A DNA stretch of 64,000 nucleotides from Saccharofermentans sp. (GCA_016292135.1 JAEFAZ010000001.1:372001-436000); one strand, 5' to 3'; positions 33,449 to 42,405 are shown, numbered from the stretch's first letter. Translations and numbers: made by a program. Notes: generated from the letters alone by a model not told the origin.

Positions 33449-35389
33449 TTATCCTTCAGCCTGTTTTCTGGTAAAGTTCAAAAGTCCTCCTGCAAGGAGC
33501 ATTCCGCACTGTCTGTCGGAGATAGAAAGATCTGTCTCGAAATCATAACCCTTGGTCTTATTTGTTACGACAACGGGCTTGCCTTCGACAGCTGCTTCGA
33601 TCTGTGTCCTTGCATCCTTGATCTCGAGTTCATCGAGCATATCGAGCTTTGCATAATCCTCAGCATCCTTAAATACGAGCGGCAGGATACCGTTGTTGAT
33701 AAGGTTAGCCATATGGATCCTTGCGAAAGACAGAGCGATTACGCCCTTAACACCAAGCTGGAGAGGAGCAAGTGCAGCATGCTCTCTGGATGAACCCTGA
33801 CCGTAGTTAGCACCGCCGATGATGAATCCGCCGCCGTTCTCCTTTGCTCTTGCAGGGAATCCTTCATCACAAGGTGTAAGACAGAAGTCTGCAAGATAAG
33901 GAACATTGGATCTGAACGGCAGGAGCTTCGCATTGGAAGGCATGATGTGGTCTGTCGTGATGTTGTCCTCAGTCTTGATAAGAACCTTGCCGTCAACAGT
34001 CTCAGCGAGTTCCTTGTTGATAGGGAAAGGCTTGATGTTAGGACCTCTTACGACCTCGACGGAATCGGGATCGGCAGAAGGCATGATGACCATATTGTCG
34101 TTGACCTTGAAGCTCTCAGGCATCTCAACTACAGGAGGCTCACCGAAATCAGCAGGATCGGTTACAACGCCGGTAACAGCAGCAACTGCAGCTACTTCAG
34201 GGCTTACGAGATAGATGGAAGCGGATTTGGTTCCTGATCTTCCATAGAAGTTACGGTTATTGGTTCTCAAGGATACGGCATCAGTCTTAGGGGACTGTCC
34301 CATACCGATACAAGGACCGCATCCGCACTCGATGATCCTGGCACCGGCTTCGATCATGTCGGCGAGAGCGCCTGTCTCAGCGAGCATGTTGAATACCTGC
34401 TTGGAACCGGGAGCGATAACAAGGGATACATCGGGATGTACCGTGTGACCCTTAAGGATCTTGGCAACCTTGAGCATATCGTAAAGAGATGAGTTCGTAC
34501 AGGAACCGATGCAGCACTGGTCAACCTTGAGGCCTTCAAGTTCCTTAACGGAAACTACCTGGTCAGGCATATGAGGCTTTGCAACGAGAGGTCTGAGAGC
34601 AGCAAGGTCGATCTCGATCTCCTCATCGTAGACTGCATCCTCGTCAGCCTTAAGTTCAGTCCATACCTCTCCTCTGCCCTGTGCGATAAGGAACTGCTTT
34701 GTAACCTCATCAGACGGGAAGATCGAAGTTGTAGCACCGAGCTCAGCGCCCATATTCGTGATGGTAGCTCTCTCGGGAACAGTGAGAGATGCGAGGCCGT
34801 CACCGGCGTACTCAACGATCTTGCCTACACCGCCCTTAACGGTCATGATCCTCAAGACTTCAAGGATGATATCCTTGGCTGTTGCCCAAGGTCCGAGCTT
34901 ATTCTTCAAAGTAATACGGACCATCTTAGGCATTGAGATGTAGTAAGGTCCGCCGCCCATTGCAACAGCTACGTCAAGTCCGCCTGCACCGATAGCGAGC
35001 ATTCCGATACCGCCGCATGTAGGCGTATGGGAGTCAGAACCAAGAAGTGTCTGACCGGGAACACCGAATCTCTCGATATGTACCTGGTGGCAAACGCCGT
35101 TACCGGGACGGGAGAATCTGATACCGTGCTTGGATGTAACTGTCTGGATATATTTATGGTCATCGGCATTCTCAAAACCGCTCTGAAGCATATTGTGGTC
35201 GATATATGCTACAGAAAGCTTGGTCTTTACCTGAGGTACGCCGATAGCTTCAAACTGAAGGTAAGCCATTGTACCGGTAGAATCCTGAGTCAGGGTCTGG
35301 TCGATCCTGATGGAGATCTCTTCCCCAACGTTCATCTCTCCGGACAACAAGTGATCGCGAATGATCTTCTGTGAAATCGTAAGTCCCAT
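33449..35389 (-). CDS. acnA: Aconitate hydratase
   Basis: Isomerises citrate to isocitrate using a 4Fe-4S cluster. The 646-residue protein is the single-chain mitochondrial-like form, shorter than AcnA of E. coli (about 890). Seen: TLLGSDSHTPTCGGIGMLAIG, the cluster Cys regions DQCCIGSCTNSSLYDM and IIECGCGPCIGMGQSP, NRNFYGRSGTK, and the swivel domain NYGQGSSREHAALAP. A strong promoter lies upstream. It is the first gene of the run leading to gltA and hom. Confidence 0.95.
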   Translation of the reverse strand: MGLTISQKIIRDHLLSGEMNVGEEISIRIDQTLTQDSTGTMAYLQFEAIGVPQVKTKLSVAYIDHNMLQSGFENADDHKYIQTVTSKHGIRFSRPGNGVCHQVHIERFGVPGQTLLGSDSHTPTCGGIGMLAIGAGGLDVAVAMGGGPYYISMPKMVRITLKNKLGPWATAKDIILEVLRIMTVKGGVGKIVEYAGDGLASLTVPERATITNMGAELGATTSIFPSDEVTKQFLIAQGRGEVWTELKADEDAVYDEEIEIDLAALRPLVAKPHMPDQVVSVKELEGLKVDQCCIGSCTNSSLYDMLKVAKILKGHTVHPDVSLVIAPGSKQVFNMLAETGALADMIEAGARIIECGCGPCIGMGQSPKTDAVSLRTNNRNFYGRSGTKSASIYLVSPEVAAVAAVTGVVTDPADFGEPPVVEMPESFKVNDNMVIMPSADPDSVEVVRGPNIKPFPINKELAETVDGKVLIKTEDNITTDHIMPSNAKLLPFRSNVPYLADFCLTPCDEGFPARAKENGGGFIIGGANYGQGSSREHAALAPLQLGVKGVIALSFARIHMANLINNGILPLVFKDAEDYAKLDMLDELEIKDARTQIEAAVEGKPVVVTNKTKGYDFETDLSISDRQCGMLLAGGLLNFTRKQAEG

Positions 35390-35438
35390 TTTCTTAAGTC
35401 TCCTAATCTTCTAAGCTGATTTTATCTATAACTGCAAT

Positions 35439-35467
35439 ATTATAATAATTAAGAGCAGGATTTTCAA
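35439..35467 (-). promoter_or_regulatory. SigA-type promoter of acnA-gltA
   Basis: TTGAAA (35462-35467), a 17-nt spacer, perfect TATAAT (35439-35444) on the minus strand. It leaves a 5' leader of about 40 nt before the acnA ATG. Confidence 0.8.
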
Positions 35468-35492
35468 TCTAACATAAAAAAACAGAATGCAT

Positions 35493-35522
35493 AAAAAACA
35501 GGACCGGCAATAATGCCGGCCC
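35493..35522 (-). terminator. Terminator downstream of the LRR-SLH gene
   Basis: CCGGCA / TGCCGG core stem (35504-35509 with 35514-35519), extended by flanking G-C and G-U pairs, with a 4-nt loop. GTTTTTT follows on the minus strand. It isolates the surface-protein gene from acnA. Confidence 0.87.
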
Positions 35523-35576
35523 CATCATATTCAAAGATATATTGTCATCTGAAGAACTGATAACGGCTACTGCATA

Positions 35577-38012
35577 TCAGCCTTTCTTGTTTACGAACTT
35601 ATCATACTTGTATAAGAACGTTACCATCTGACGTCTTAAACACATGCCATCCGGGTTAAATCTACCGTCAGGCAGACCTGCCAGGATCTTCATATCAGAT
35701 GCCCAAAGTGTAGCCTTATAGAAATAATCCGTACTCTTAACATCCGGGAAAGTCTTAGCGGTCTTGCCGGGGGCCGGCTTTCCTGCCATTCTCCAAAGGA
35801 AGGTAACGGCCTGGGCTCTCGAGCACACTCTTTGAGGGTCAAACTTAGTCTTGGACACACCTGTGGTAATACCGTTCTCATATGCCCAGATAACGGGCTT
35901 GTAGAAATAGTCTGTTGACTTAACATCGTCAAACTGACACTTGTCAGACTTTGTTTTAGGTTCTCCCTGCAGCCTATAGAGGAATGTAACCATCTGAGCT
36001 CGGGTGCATTTATTGGCAGGACGGAACTCTGTCTGGTTCGCATAGCCCTTAACTACCCCCTTGGCAGTCAGATAGTTGGTGGGAGCATACCAGAAGTCGT
36101 CCTTACTTTTTACATCCTTATAGAGGACCGTGATTTCGCATTTTGCGGAAACGCCTAATGAAGTTGCAGTGATCGTAACGGATCCTGCCATCTTGGTCGT
36201 AACCTTACCGTTCTTATCGACAGTTGCAATCTTTGTATCAGAGGACTTCCAGCTGACGGCGTTATCCGTTCCGGTAACAGAAGCCTTAAGAGTCTCTGTT
36301 TTGCCGCAGATGACGCTTGCAGTCTTTTTGTTGAGTTTAACAGTCACATTGAGCTTGGGTATTACACGGGTCTGCTTGTGGGAAGGATCGTTCTTGCAGA
36401 CTCTTGTCTCTTCGCCTTCGGATGTAACAGTTGCCTTCTTGGTGACTTTCCAATCTCCCCACTCATGACCTTTTGCCGGAATTATTATCGATTTTTCGGC
36501 AGTTATCTCGGTACGGGTCCTGCTGTATTTTGCCGGAAGCGTTGCCTCATAAGAAGCGTTGCCTTCTTTCTCGCAAGCAGCATCTTTAAGCGATGTGACT
36601 ACAACATCCATGGGCGATAATACTTTGTAGTCCTTTGCACCTTCCTTCGTACATTCAAACAATGCAAAAGCAGTAGTTATCGAGGGATCAGAATAGTTTT
36701 CAACCCACTGAACCCCTGTAAATTTCCAATCAGACGCTTTTATTTCCATCCAATCCGCATCATCGTCATACCAAAAATCCCCATATGATTCAATGTCATA
36801 AATGTATATGATGTCTAGCGGGGTATCATGGCAGTCCACGTCAAATATGTTCTCATTCATGGAAAGATCAAGGCCGGTCAAAGGGTTGGAAGCGCACCAA
36901 AATATCTCAAGTGCCGAATTCCTGCTTACATCAATACTGGTCAATTTATTTGAAGAACATTTAAGGTCTTCGAGCAAATCATTCTTACTTACATCAATTT
37001 TGGTCAACAGGTTGGAGGAGCAATTCAGGGTTTTAAGCGCCGAATTCTTACTGACATCTAACCCGGTCAAACAGTTGGATTCACAATACAAATATTCAAG
37101 TAAAGTATTGTTGCTGACATCAAGATCAGTCAGTTTATTTGAAGAACAAGTCAAATATTTAAGTGCGGTATTCTTGCTTAGATCCAGACTTGACAGGTTG
37201 TTTTTAGCCAAATACAGGACTTCAAGCGCAAGATTATTACTGAAATCGATACTAAAAAATTGATTACCTACACCTTCAAATTCTTTAAGTGCTGTGTTTT
37301 TACTCAGATCAATTCCGGTCAGCAAGTTACGTCGGCAATCCAATTTTTCAAGCGCTGTATTATTGCTGACATCAAGTTCTTTTAATTGATTAGTTCCAAA
37401 ATAACTTCCACAGATTAAGATTTCAAGAGCAACATTATTGCTGACATCAAGTTCTGTCAGCGAACTATCAACACAATCCAAAATTGTAAGTGCAGCATTA
37501 TTTCTAACATCCAGTTCTGTGAGTGATTTTTGACCGCAATACAGACGATCTAACGCAATATTATCACTAACATCAAGACTGGTAAGCTTATTATCGATGC
37601 AGAATAGTCCATGAAGTGCAGTACAATTGTTAACCTTAAGGTCTTCCAATTTATTATATGAACACCGCAGATTTTCAAGAGCTGTGTTTTTATTTAAATC
37701 GAGTTTGGTAAGTTTGTTGCTATCGACGTCTAAATATCTAAGTTTCTTAAAGTATTCAATACCCTTAAGATCCTTTATATTCTTGTTCTCCAAGGATAGA
37801 TTAGTAACACTATTTGACTCGGATTCTGATAGTATCCCGTCTTCTCCTGCTTTAGTCAAAGCCCAGTTACGAAAAACTTCATCCGGAAAATTCGTCTCAT
37901 TTACCTCAACACCGGTTGCGGCTTTAACCTGATTTTGACAAACTCCCGTTATTGCGAATGTTGCAGCAAATGCCAATGAGATGACGGCTATCTTAGTAAT
38001 TGTTTTCTTCAT
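35577..38012 (-). CDS. Leucine-rich repeat / Big_2 / SLH surface protein
   Basis: An 811-residue exported protein. The signal peptide (MKKTITKIAVISLAFAATFA) is followed by a short capping region and about 15 leucine-rich repeats of about 21 residues, consensus LDVSxNxALExLxCSxNxLT (roughly residues 75-410). A linker with a GHEWGDWKVTKKATVTSEG module common in clostridial surface proteins follows. Then come a Big_2 Ig-like domain (VTVKLNKKTASVICGKTETL) and three SLH repeats ending RRQMVTFLYKYDKFVNKKG. The LRR face probably binds a host, microbial or polysaccharide ligand, with SLH anchoring to wall polymers. A GGGGGG site lies 3-4 nt before the ATG. The LRR-coding DNA is more AT-rich than the C-terminal cassette. 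Confidence 0.88.
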   Translation of the reverse strand: MKKTITKIAVISLAFAATFAITGVCQNQVKAATGVEVNETNFPDEVFRNWALTKAGEDGILSESESNSVTNLSLENKNIKDLKGIEYFKKLRYLDVDSNKLTKLDLNKNTALENLRCSYNKLEDLKVNNCTALHGLFCIDNKLTSLDVSDNIALDRLYCGQKSLTELDVRNNAALTILDCVDSSLTELDVSNNVALEILICGSYFGTNQLKELDVSNNTALEKLDCRRNLLTGIDLSKNTALKEFEGVGNQFFSIDFSNNLALEVLYLAKNNLSSLDLSKNTALKYLTCSSNKLTDLDVSNNTLLEYLYCESNCLTGLDVSKNSALKTLNCSSNLLTKIDVSKNDLLEDLKCSSNKLTSIDVSRNSALEIFWCASNPLTGLDLSMNENIFDVDCHDTPLDIIYIYDIESYGDFWYDDDADWMEIKASDWKFTGVQWVENYSDPSITTAFALFECTKEGAKDYKVLSPMDVVVTSLKDAACEKEGNASYEATLPAKYSRTRTEITAEKSIIIPAKGHEWGDWKVTKKATVTSEGEETRVCKNDPSHKQTRVIPKLNVTVKLNKKTASVICGKTETLKASVTGTDNAVSWKSSDTKIATVDKNGKVTTKMAGSVTITATSLGVSAKCEITVLYKDVKSKDDFWYAPTNYLTAKGVVKGYANQTEFRPANKCTRAQMVTFLYRLQGEPKTKSDKCQFDDVKSTDYFYKPVIWAYENGITTGVSKTKFDPQRVCSRAQAVTFLWRMAGKPAPGKTAKTFPDVKSTDYFYKATLWASDMKILAGLPDGRFNPDGMCLRRQMVTFLYKYDKFVNKKG

Positions 38013-38098
38013 AATCCCCCCGACAAGAAAAATGATATTCGTGACAAGCCAACTTTAGATCAAACCTGTTATCGCCAAAGATCTGGAACAACGGCAAA

Positions 38099-38126
38099 AT
38101 TATACTATATTAAGACTTCTTTGCAA
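38099..38126 (-). promoter_or_regulatory. Promoter of the LRR-SLH gene, inside the 3' end of the EAL gene
   Basis: TTGCAA (38121-38126), a 16-nt spacer, perfect TATAAT (38099-38104) on the minus strand. The -35 lies in the last codons of the phosphodiesterase gene. The leader is about 80 nt. Confidence 0.7.
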
Positions 38127-40233
38127 ATCTCTCCTCCAACTCAGATGCGGGCATGGGCTTAGCATAGAAGAAACCCTGGATCATGTCACAGCCCTTAGCT
38201 GCAAGGAATTCCACCTGTTCCTTTAATTCGACGCCTTCTGCGACTGTCTTCATGTTAAGGCTCTTGGCAAGTCTAATGGTCTCGGATACAACAATGCCGC
38301 TTCTGTCATCTGAGATGTCACCGGAGAAGAAGCCTGCATCCAGTTTCAATACATCCAGAGGAATATCCTTCAGAGAATTAAGGGATGAATAGCCCGATCC
38401 GAAGTCATCCATCGATACCGTGAAACCATACTCCTTGAGCCTTGTGATCGTGTTTATCAATGCTTTCTTATCATCGAAAAACGCGCTTTCCGTCAGTTCG
38501 ATCTCGATCAGATCACAGGGAGCTCCGGCCTCTTCGACTATATCACGGATCTGCTCGGCAAGATCGCTCTCGATAAAGTGGGCGCGGGATACGTTAACAG
38601 ATACGGGGACGCAGTCGAAGCCTTCGTCCATCCACCTCTTCTGATCCTTGGCCACGTGACTTAACATATAGTGGTCGATCTCGGTGATGAATCCGCTCTT
38701 TTCGAACTGGGGAATGAACCTGCCGGGAGATACAAAGCCCAATTCAGGCGAATTCCAGCGGATCAGAGCTTCGGCACCGGAGAGTTTGTTCGTGTTAGGC
38801 TCGTACTTGGGCTGGTAATAGATCACAAACTCCTCGTTTTCGATCGCCTTGAACTGATTTTCGATGATCTTGTCTTCCCAGTGCTGCTCCTCGATGAGTT
38901 TGTCATCGAAGAAAAGGATCTTGGTATCATCCTTGTCATCCTTAGGGATCCTTGCAGTACAAGCATTGTTATATTCGATCTCAAGGTCGAAATTCTTGCG
39001 CAGACGGTCTTCGGGATCATCCTTGGCGGGATTTATGACTTTAACTCCGGCATGGAATACAAAGGCATGATCCGGATTGATCGAATCAAGCTGTTTGATA
39101 ATGTCACGAAGCCTGGTCTCCAAGGAGTCACGGTTGTCATAATGCAAAAGGAGAGCAAACTCCGCAATTGTCATGTGGGCCGCGATCTCACCTTTGGTCA
39201 TGTTTGCAGACAGGATCCTGTGGATCTTTGTCAGTATGATCTCTCCCTCTTTCATGGAGTGGCAAAGACAGTAATTGTTGTATTTGGTGAAAAGCAGGCT
39301 TACGACAGCATAACTGTTATTGAGATTCCTGCGTTTCTTAAGGTTCTTCTCGCCGTTATAAAGATACATGTTGCGGTTGGGTCCGCAGGTGATCGTGTCA
39401 TTGAAATAAAGGTTGAGATTCTTCCTCTCATTTACAAGAGTAATGATGACCGTAATGAGGAATATGATGAATAACAGGGCTGCGATAAAGTAGATAACCG
39501 CCAGCATTACAAGAAAGACCGTCAGATCATAACCGTTTATAACTACATAACATCTTGATACGAGAACACCGCCGTCAGCAGTCTTAGCTCCGAGCCAGAG
39601 GGGCAATTTCATCTTTTCGGTGATCTTTCTTGTCAGCTCTATAATATTGGTCATGGTCACATTATCCGGATCATCACTGTCAGCGGACTCATCGTCTGAA
39701 GCCGAGACCTTGATTTCGGATAAGACAAAACCGTCATCCTCTTCTAAGAATTTATCGGATACATCGGATATTTCTTCAAGGGAATCGCCATCAAGCCTCT
39801 CGAACATATACTTAACAATAGAAGCAACATCACCTTTTGTAGTCAGCAGGTTGTTCTCTGTAGCAAACAAAAGATTATCAGAAGATTTATAGAGGAGGAT
39901 GTCTGAGCTGACCCCTTCCAGCATAAAGCTTGAGTCAAACTCTCCCAAACACTCATGATCACGGCCGAAGAGAACATTACCTTCTTTATCAAGAACAGCA
40001 TAAGCTTCGAGCGAACCGCCGACAACCTTACGGATTGCATCATCGTCAGTTCCCAATCCCTTAAGCTCAGAATAAACATCTGCGATCCTTTCTATCCTGG
40101 CATATTCTGTCGCAACCTTGCCATTTACGACATACTCATCGATCGACTTGATCATTAACCAGGAAAGCAACATACCGACAATATAGACTACAACAAACGC
40201 CAGTATGAATATCCAGACTTTGGTCCGCTTCAT
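38110..40233 (-). CDS. Membrane c-di-GMP phosphodiesterase: sensor, degenerate GGDEF, EAL
   Basis: A 707-residue membrane protein. An N-terminal helix (VWIFILAFVVVYIVGMLLSW), an extracytoplasmic sensor of about 200 residues rich in Asp/Glu, and a second helix pair (FLVMLAVIYFIAALLFIIFL) are followed by a GGDEF-like fold. That fold has lost its active site (GGDEF is replaced by a stretch around MTIAEFALLL). The C-terminal EAL domain keeps GAEALIRWNS, IELTESAFFDD, SMDDFGSGYSSLNSLK and KTVAEGVEL, so hydrolysis of c-di-GMP to pGpG is expected. ATG 40233 has AAGGA 8 nt upstream; an ATG 11 codons earlier has its site only 2 nt away. It follows trmH closely. Confidence 0.88.
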   Translation of the reverse strand: MKRTKVWIFILAFVVVYIVGMLLSWLMIKSIDEYVVNGKVATEYARIERIADVYSELKGLGTDDDAIRKVVGGSLEAYAVLDKEGNVLFGRDHECLGEFDSSFMLEGVSSDILLYKSSDNLLFATENNLLTTKGDVASIVKYMFERLDGDSLEEISDVSDKFLEEDDGFVLSEIKVSASDDESADSDDPDNVTMTNIIELTRKITEKMKLPLWLGAKTADGGVLVSRCYVVINGYDLTVFLVMLAVIYFIAALLFIIFLITVIITLVNERKNLNLYFNDTITCGPNRNMYLYNGEKNLKKRRNLNNSYAVVSLLFTKYNNYCLCHSMKEGEIILTKIHRILSANMTKGEIAAHMTIAEFALLLHYDNRDSLETRLRDIIKQLDSINPDHAFVFHAGVKVINPAKDDPEDRLRKNFDLEIEYNNACTARIPKDDKDDTKILFFDDKLIEEQHWEDKIIENQFKAIENEEFVIYYQPKYEPNTNKLSGAEALIRWNSPELGFVSPGRFIPQFEKSGFITEIDHYMLSHVAKDQKRWMDEGFDCVPVSVNVSRAHFIESDLAEQIRDIVEEAGAPCDLIEIELTESAFFDDKKALINTITRLKEYGFTVSMDDFGSGYSSLNSLKDIPLDVLKLDAGFFSGDISDDRSGIVVSETIRLAKSLNMKTVAEGVELKEQVEFLAAKGCDMIQGFFYAKPMPASELEERFAKKS

Positions 40234-40272
40234 CTTGCGGATCCTTTTCTCTCTGTTCTTTATCATGATCCC

Positions 40273-41088
40273 TTAATCTCTTTTTCTCGAAAATACATAT
40301 CCCATGATCGATGCTGCTGCAGCTGCGTTAAGCGACTCAGCCTTGCCCGGCATCGGTATCTTAAGCAACTTGTCACATCTCGAGGATGTCTCTTCGGAAA
40401 GGCCTTTGCCCTCATTTCCGATAAAATAGGCTGCCGGAAGTGAAAGATTCCCTTCATCTAATTCAACACCGTTAAGATGCATGGCATAAGAACTGATGCC
40501 GTGTTCATTAAGGTATACAAAAAGGTCATCCTTATTGTTGCACTTAACGATCGGTATGTGCCATACGGAGCCCATCGAAGCCCGCAGGACCTTGTCAGAG
40601 AAAGGATCGCAGGTCCCGGGCAGCAAGATGACAGCCGAGAAAGCAAATGCATCAGCTGTCCTAATCATCGTGCCGAGATTCCCCGGGTCCTGAACAGCCT
40701 CAGCGACCAGATAGACATCCTTCCCCGAGCCGTCAGAAGGCAGGGCAAGTGTCTCCTGATCATAGATATCAGGCTCCAATACGACCATGGCAACGCCTTG
40801 CGGATTGACCGTGGAAGAGATCTTCCGGAAAACATCATCGGTCACGAGCATGAACTCGCAGCCGTCTTTAAGACATTCAAAGAGCCCGTACCAACCTGAT
40901 ACGAGCTCTTTTCTGTCTTCTGTAAATATCAATCTGTCTACGGCAACGCCTGACTCAAGTGCGTCTTCACAGAGCCTTGTGCCTTCGATGAAAACCTTGT
41001 TGCCGCGTTCTTTACGAAGCCGGACCAATTCCTTGACCCGGGGATTGTCTTTTCCCGATAAGGATATGTATCCGAAATCCGGCTTCAT
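40273..41088 (-). CDS. SpoU/TrmH-family RNA 2'-O-ribose methyltransferase
   Basis: A 271-residue SPOUT methyltransferase. The N-terminal substrate-binding domain carries NPRVKELVRLRKERGNKVF and FIEGTRLCEDAL. The C-terminal knot has AEAVQDPGNLGTMIRTADAF (motif 1 with the conserved Asn/Arg), YFIGNEGKGLSEE (motif 2) and IPMPGKAESLNAAAAASIM (motif 3, cofactor binding). It lies 8 nt after rplT, which often has an rRNA methyltransferase gene as neighbour. The rRNA or tRNA target is not determinable. No Shine-Dalgarno site is evident, so its translation may be coupled to rplT. Confidence 0.88.
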   Translation of the reverse strand: MKPDFGYISLSGKDNPRVKELVRLRKERGNKVFIEGTRLCEDALESGVAVDRLIFTEDRKELVSGWYGLFECLKDGCEFMLVTDDVFRKISSTVNPQGVAMVVLEPDIYDQETLALPSDGSGKDVYLVAEAVQDPGNLGTMIRTADAFAFSAVILLPGTCDPFSDKVLRASMGSVWHIPIVKCNNKDDLFVYLNEHGISSYAMHLNGVELDEGNLSLPAAYFIGNEGKGLSEETSSRCDKLLKIPMPGKAESLNAAAAASIMGYVFSRKRD

Positions 41089-41096
41089 AGAAAAGA

Positions 41097-41453
41097 TCAG
41101 CCGATTGCTGCCTTTGCCTTCTCGCAGAGAGATGCAAAACCTGCTGCATCTGTGATAGCGATATCAGAAAGAACCTTACGGTCAAGATCGATGCCGGCCT
41201 TCTTCAAGCCATCCATGAATCTGCTGTAAGACATACCGTTGAGACGGCAAGCTGCGTTGATCCTTGTGATCCACAGTCTTCTGAACTGTCTCTTCTTGTT
41301 TCTTCTGTCACGATATGCATAGTTACCGGACTTAAGAACAGCCTGGTTAGCAACCTTGAACAGCTTGCTCTTATGACCCCAATAACCCTTAGCCTGCTTT
41401 AAGATCTTATGATGACGCGCTCTTGTGCGCATTCCTCTCTTTACTCTGGACAT
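41097..41453 (-). CDS. rplT: 50S ribosomal protein L20
   Basis: A 118-residue basic ribosomal protein that binds 23S rRNA early in assembly and represses its own operon in Bacillus. The N-terminus [18 protein letters not shown] and [20 protein letters not shown] are diagnostic, and the C-terminal globular domain carries [20 protein letters not shown]. Last ribosomal gene of infC-rpmI-rplT. Confidence 0.98.
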   Translation of the reverse strand: MSRVKRGMRTRARHHKILKQAKGYWGHKSKLFKVANQAVLKSGNYAYRDRRNKKRQFRRLWITRINAACRLNGMSYSRFMDGLKKAGIDLDRKVLSDIAITDAAGFASLCEKAKAAIG

Positions 41454-41492
41454 TTTATATTACCTCCGTAATCTTTCTTTCTAATAGGCCTG

Positions 41493-41690
41493 TTATGCGT
41501 AAGGCATCATCTTCTTGACGATCTTCGCATTAGGATCAGCACAAACCTGATTGTGACGGAGATGTCTCATTCTCTTGGTAGGTCTCTTGCTCAAGATGTG
41601 GCTTCTGAAAGACTGCTTGTGCAGTACCTTGCCGGAGCTCGTTACCTTGAATCTCTTCTTGGATGAACTGTGTGTTTTCTGCTTAGGCAT
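41493..41690 (-). CDS. rpmI: 50S ribosomal protein L35
   Basis: A 65-residue basic protein of the large subunit. It opens MPKQKTHSSSKKRFKVTSSG and continues through HILSKRPTKRMRHLR, typical of L35. It lies between infC and rplT in the conserved order. A good GGAGG precedes the start. Confidence 0.97.
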   Translation of the reverse strand: MPKQKTHSSSKKRFKVTSSGKVLHKQSFRSHILSKRPTKRMRHLRHNQVCADPNAKIVKKMMPYA

Positions 41691-41710
41691 TTTTATTTCC
41701 TCCTGCTTTA

Positions 41711-42235
41711 TTATTTCTTTTTCAAAGGAGAGATGTACATAACCATGTCACGTCCCTCTATCTTAGGCTGTTTATCGATCTGACCGTATTCAGATACACC
41801 TTCTGCAAACTTTTCCATGACCTCAAAACCCTTGTTCTGGAAAGCCATCTCACGTCCGCGGAACCTGATCTTGACCTTTACACGGTCTCCGTTGCCAAGG
41901 AACTTTATCGTGGACTTACGCTTAACCTCAACATCGTGAGTATCTGTAGTAAGCTTAAGTCCGACTTCCTTGACCTCAGTCTGCTTCTGCTTCTTCTTCT
42001 GTTCTTTGTCCTTCTTGTTCTGCTCGAACAGGAACTTACCATAGTCCTGGATCCTGCAAACAGGATTATCCGGATTAGCGGATATGAGCACCAGATCCAA
42101 CTCTGCATCTTCTGCAGCTTTTCTTGCCTCTTCAATCGTTACAACGCCGACCATCTGGCCTTCGGCATCGATCAATCTGACTTTATCGAACTTGATGTCA
42201 TCATTGATCATCTGGTTCCCGGCAGTCTTTGCTAT
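41711..42235 (-). CDS. infC: Translation initiation factor IF-3, probable AUA start
   Basis: IF-3 (174 residues from the proposed start) prevents premature subunit joining and discriminates against non-canonical start codons. The N-domain (INDDIKFDKVRLIDAEG) and the C-domain (RFRGREMAFQNKGFEVMEK, ending PLKKK) are clear. A perfect GGAGGT (42243-42248) is followed 7 nt later by ATA at 42233-42235, in frame, with no ATG at this spacing. The first in-frame ATG is at 42211, with only a weak GGGA before it. AUU/AUA-type starts for infC are known and underlie autoregulation by IF-3. If ATG 42211 is used, the protein is 166 residues. Confidence 0.93.
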   Translation of the reverse strand: MAKTAGNQMINDDIKFDKVRLIDAEGQMVGVVTIEEARKAAEDAELDLVLISANPDNPVCRIQDYGKFLFEQNKKDKEQKKKQKQTEVKEVGLKLTTDTHDVEVKRKSTIKFLGNGDRVKVKIRFRGREMAFQNKGFEVMEKFAEGVSEYGQIDKQPKIEGRDMVMYISPLKKK

Positions 42236-42399
42236 GGTAAACACCTCCAATCGTAATAAAAAAAGAACGGATGGACATCCGTTCTTTCATAACAGCCACC
42301 TTACAGTAGTTACCCCCGCTGTAAGTTATAAACTATACTGTTAACCTCTTCACAGCCTATTGGCGCTTAAGGTGAGAACTGATGTCCTTCTTTGTCAAC
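42236..42399 (-). ncRNA. infC-rpmI-rplT leader (L20-leader-like attenuator)
   Basis: The transcript from the strong upstream promoter has a leader of about 165 nt. It ends in an intrinsic terminator (42257-42287) only about 20 nt before infC. In Bacillus the same operon is controlled by L20 binding such a leader. Other structures in this leader (arms around 42298-42325) were not resolved. The function is inferred from position and terminator. Confidence 0.75.
42257..42287 (-). terminator. Attenuator hairpin upstream of infC
   Basis: AAAGAACGGAT / ATCCGTTCTTT stem (42262-42272 with 42277-42287), 4-nt loop, followed on the minus strand by TTTTTTT. It sits between promoter and gene, so it must be read through. 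Confidence 0.88.
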
Positions 42400-42405
42400 C
42401 ATTGA

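Noticed and set aside
32722..33474. Plus-strand 250-codon open frame
   Set aside because: Lies antisense to the citrate synthase gene, has no family features, and its composition mirrors the complementary codons.
36802..37932. Tandem DNA repeat or CRISPR in the LRR coding region
   Set aside because: The periodicity is 63 bp and follows the protein's LRR codons; repeats are diverged at DNA level and fully explained by the coding sequence.
38671..39474. Plus-strand 267-codon open frame
   Set aside because: Antisense to the EAL gene; no start site, domain or signal peptide.
42248..42250. TTG at 42250 as infC start
   Set aside because: The TTG overlaps the GGAGGT ribosome-binding site itself and would have none of its own.
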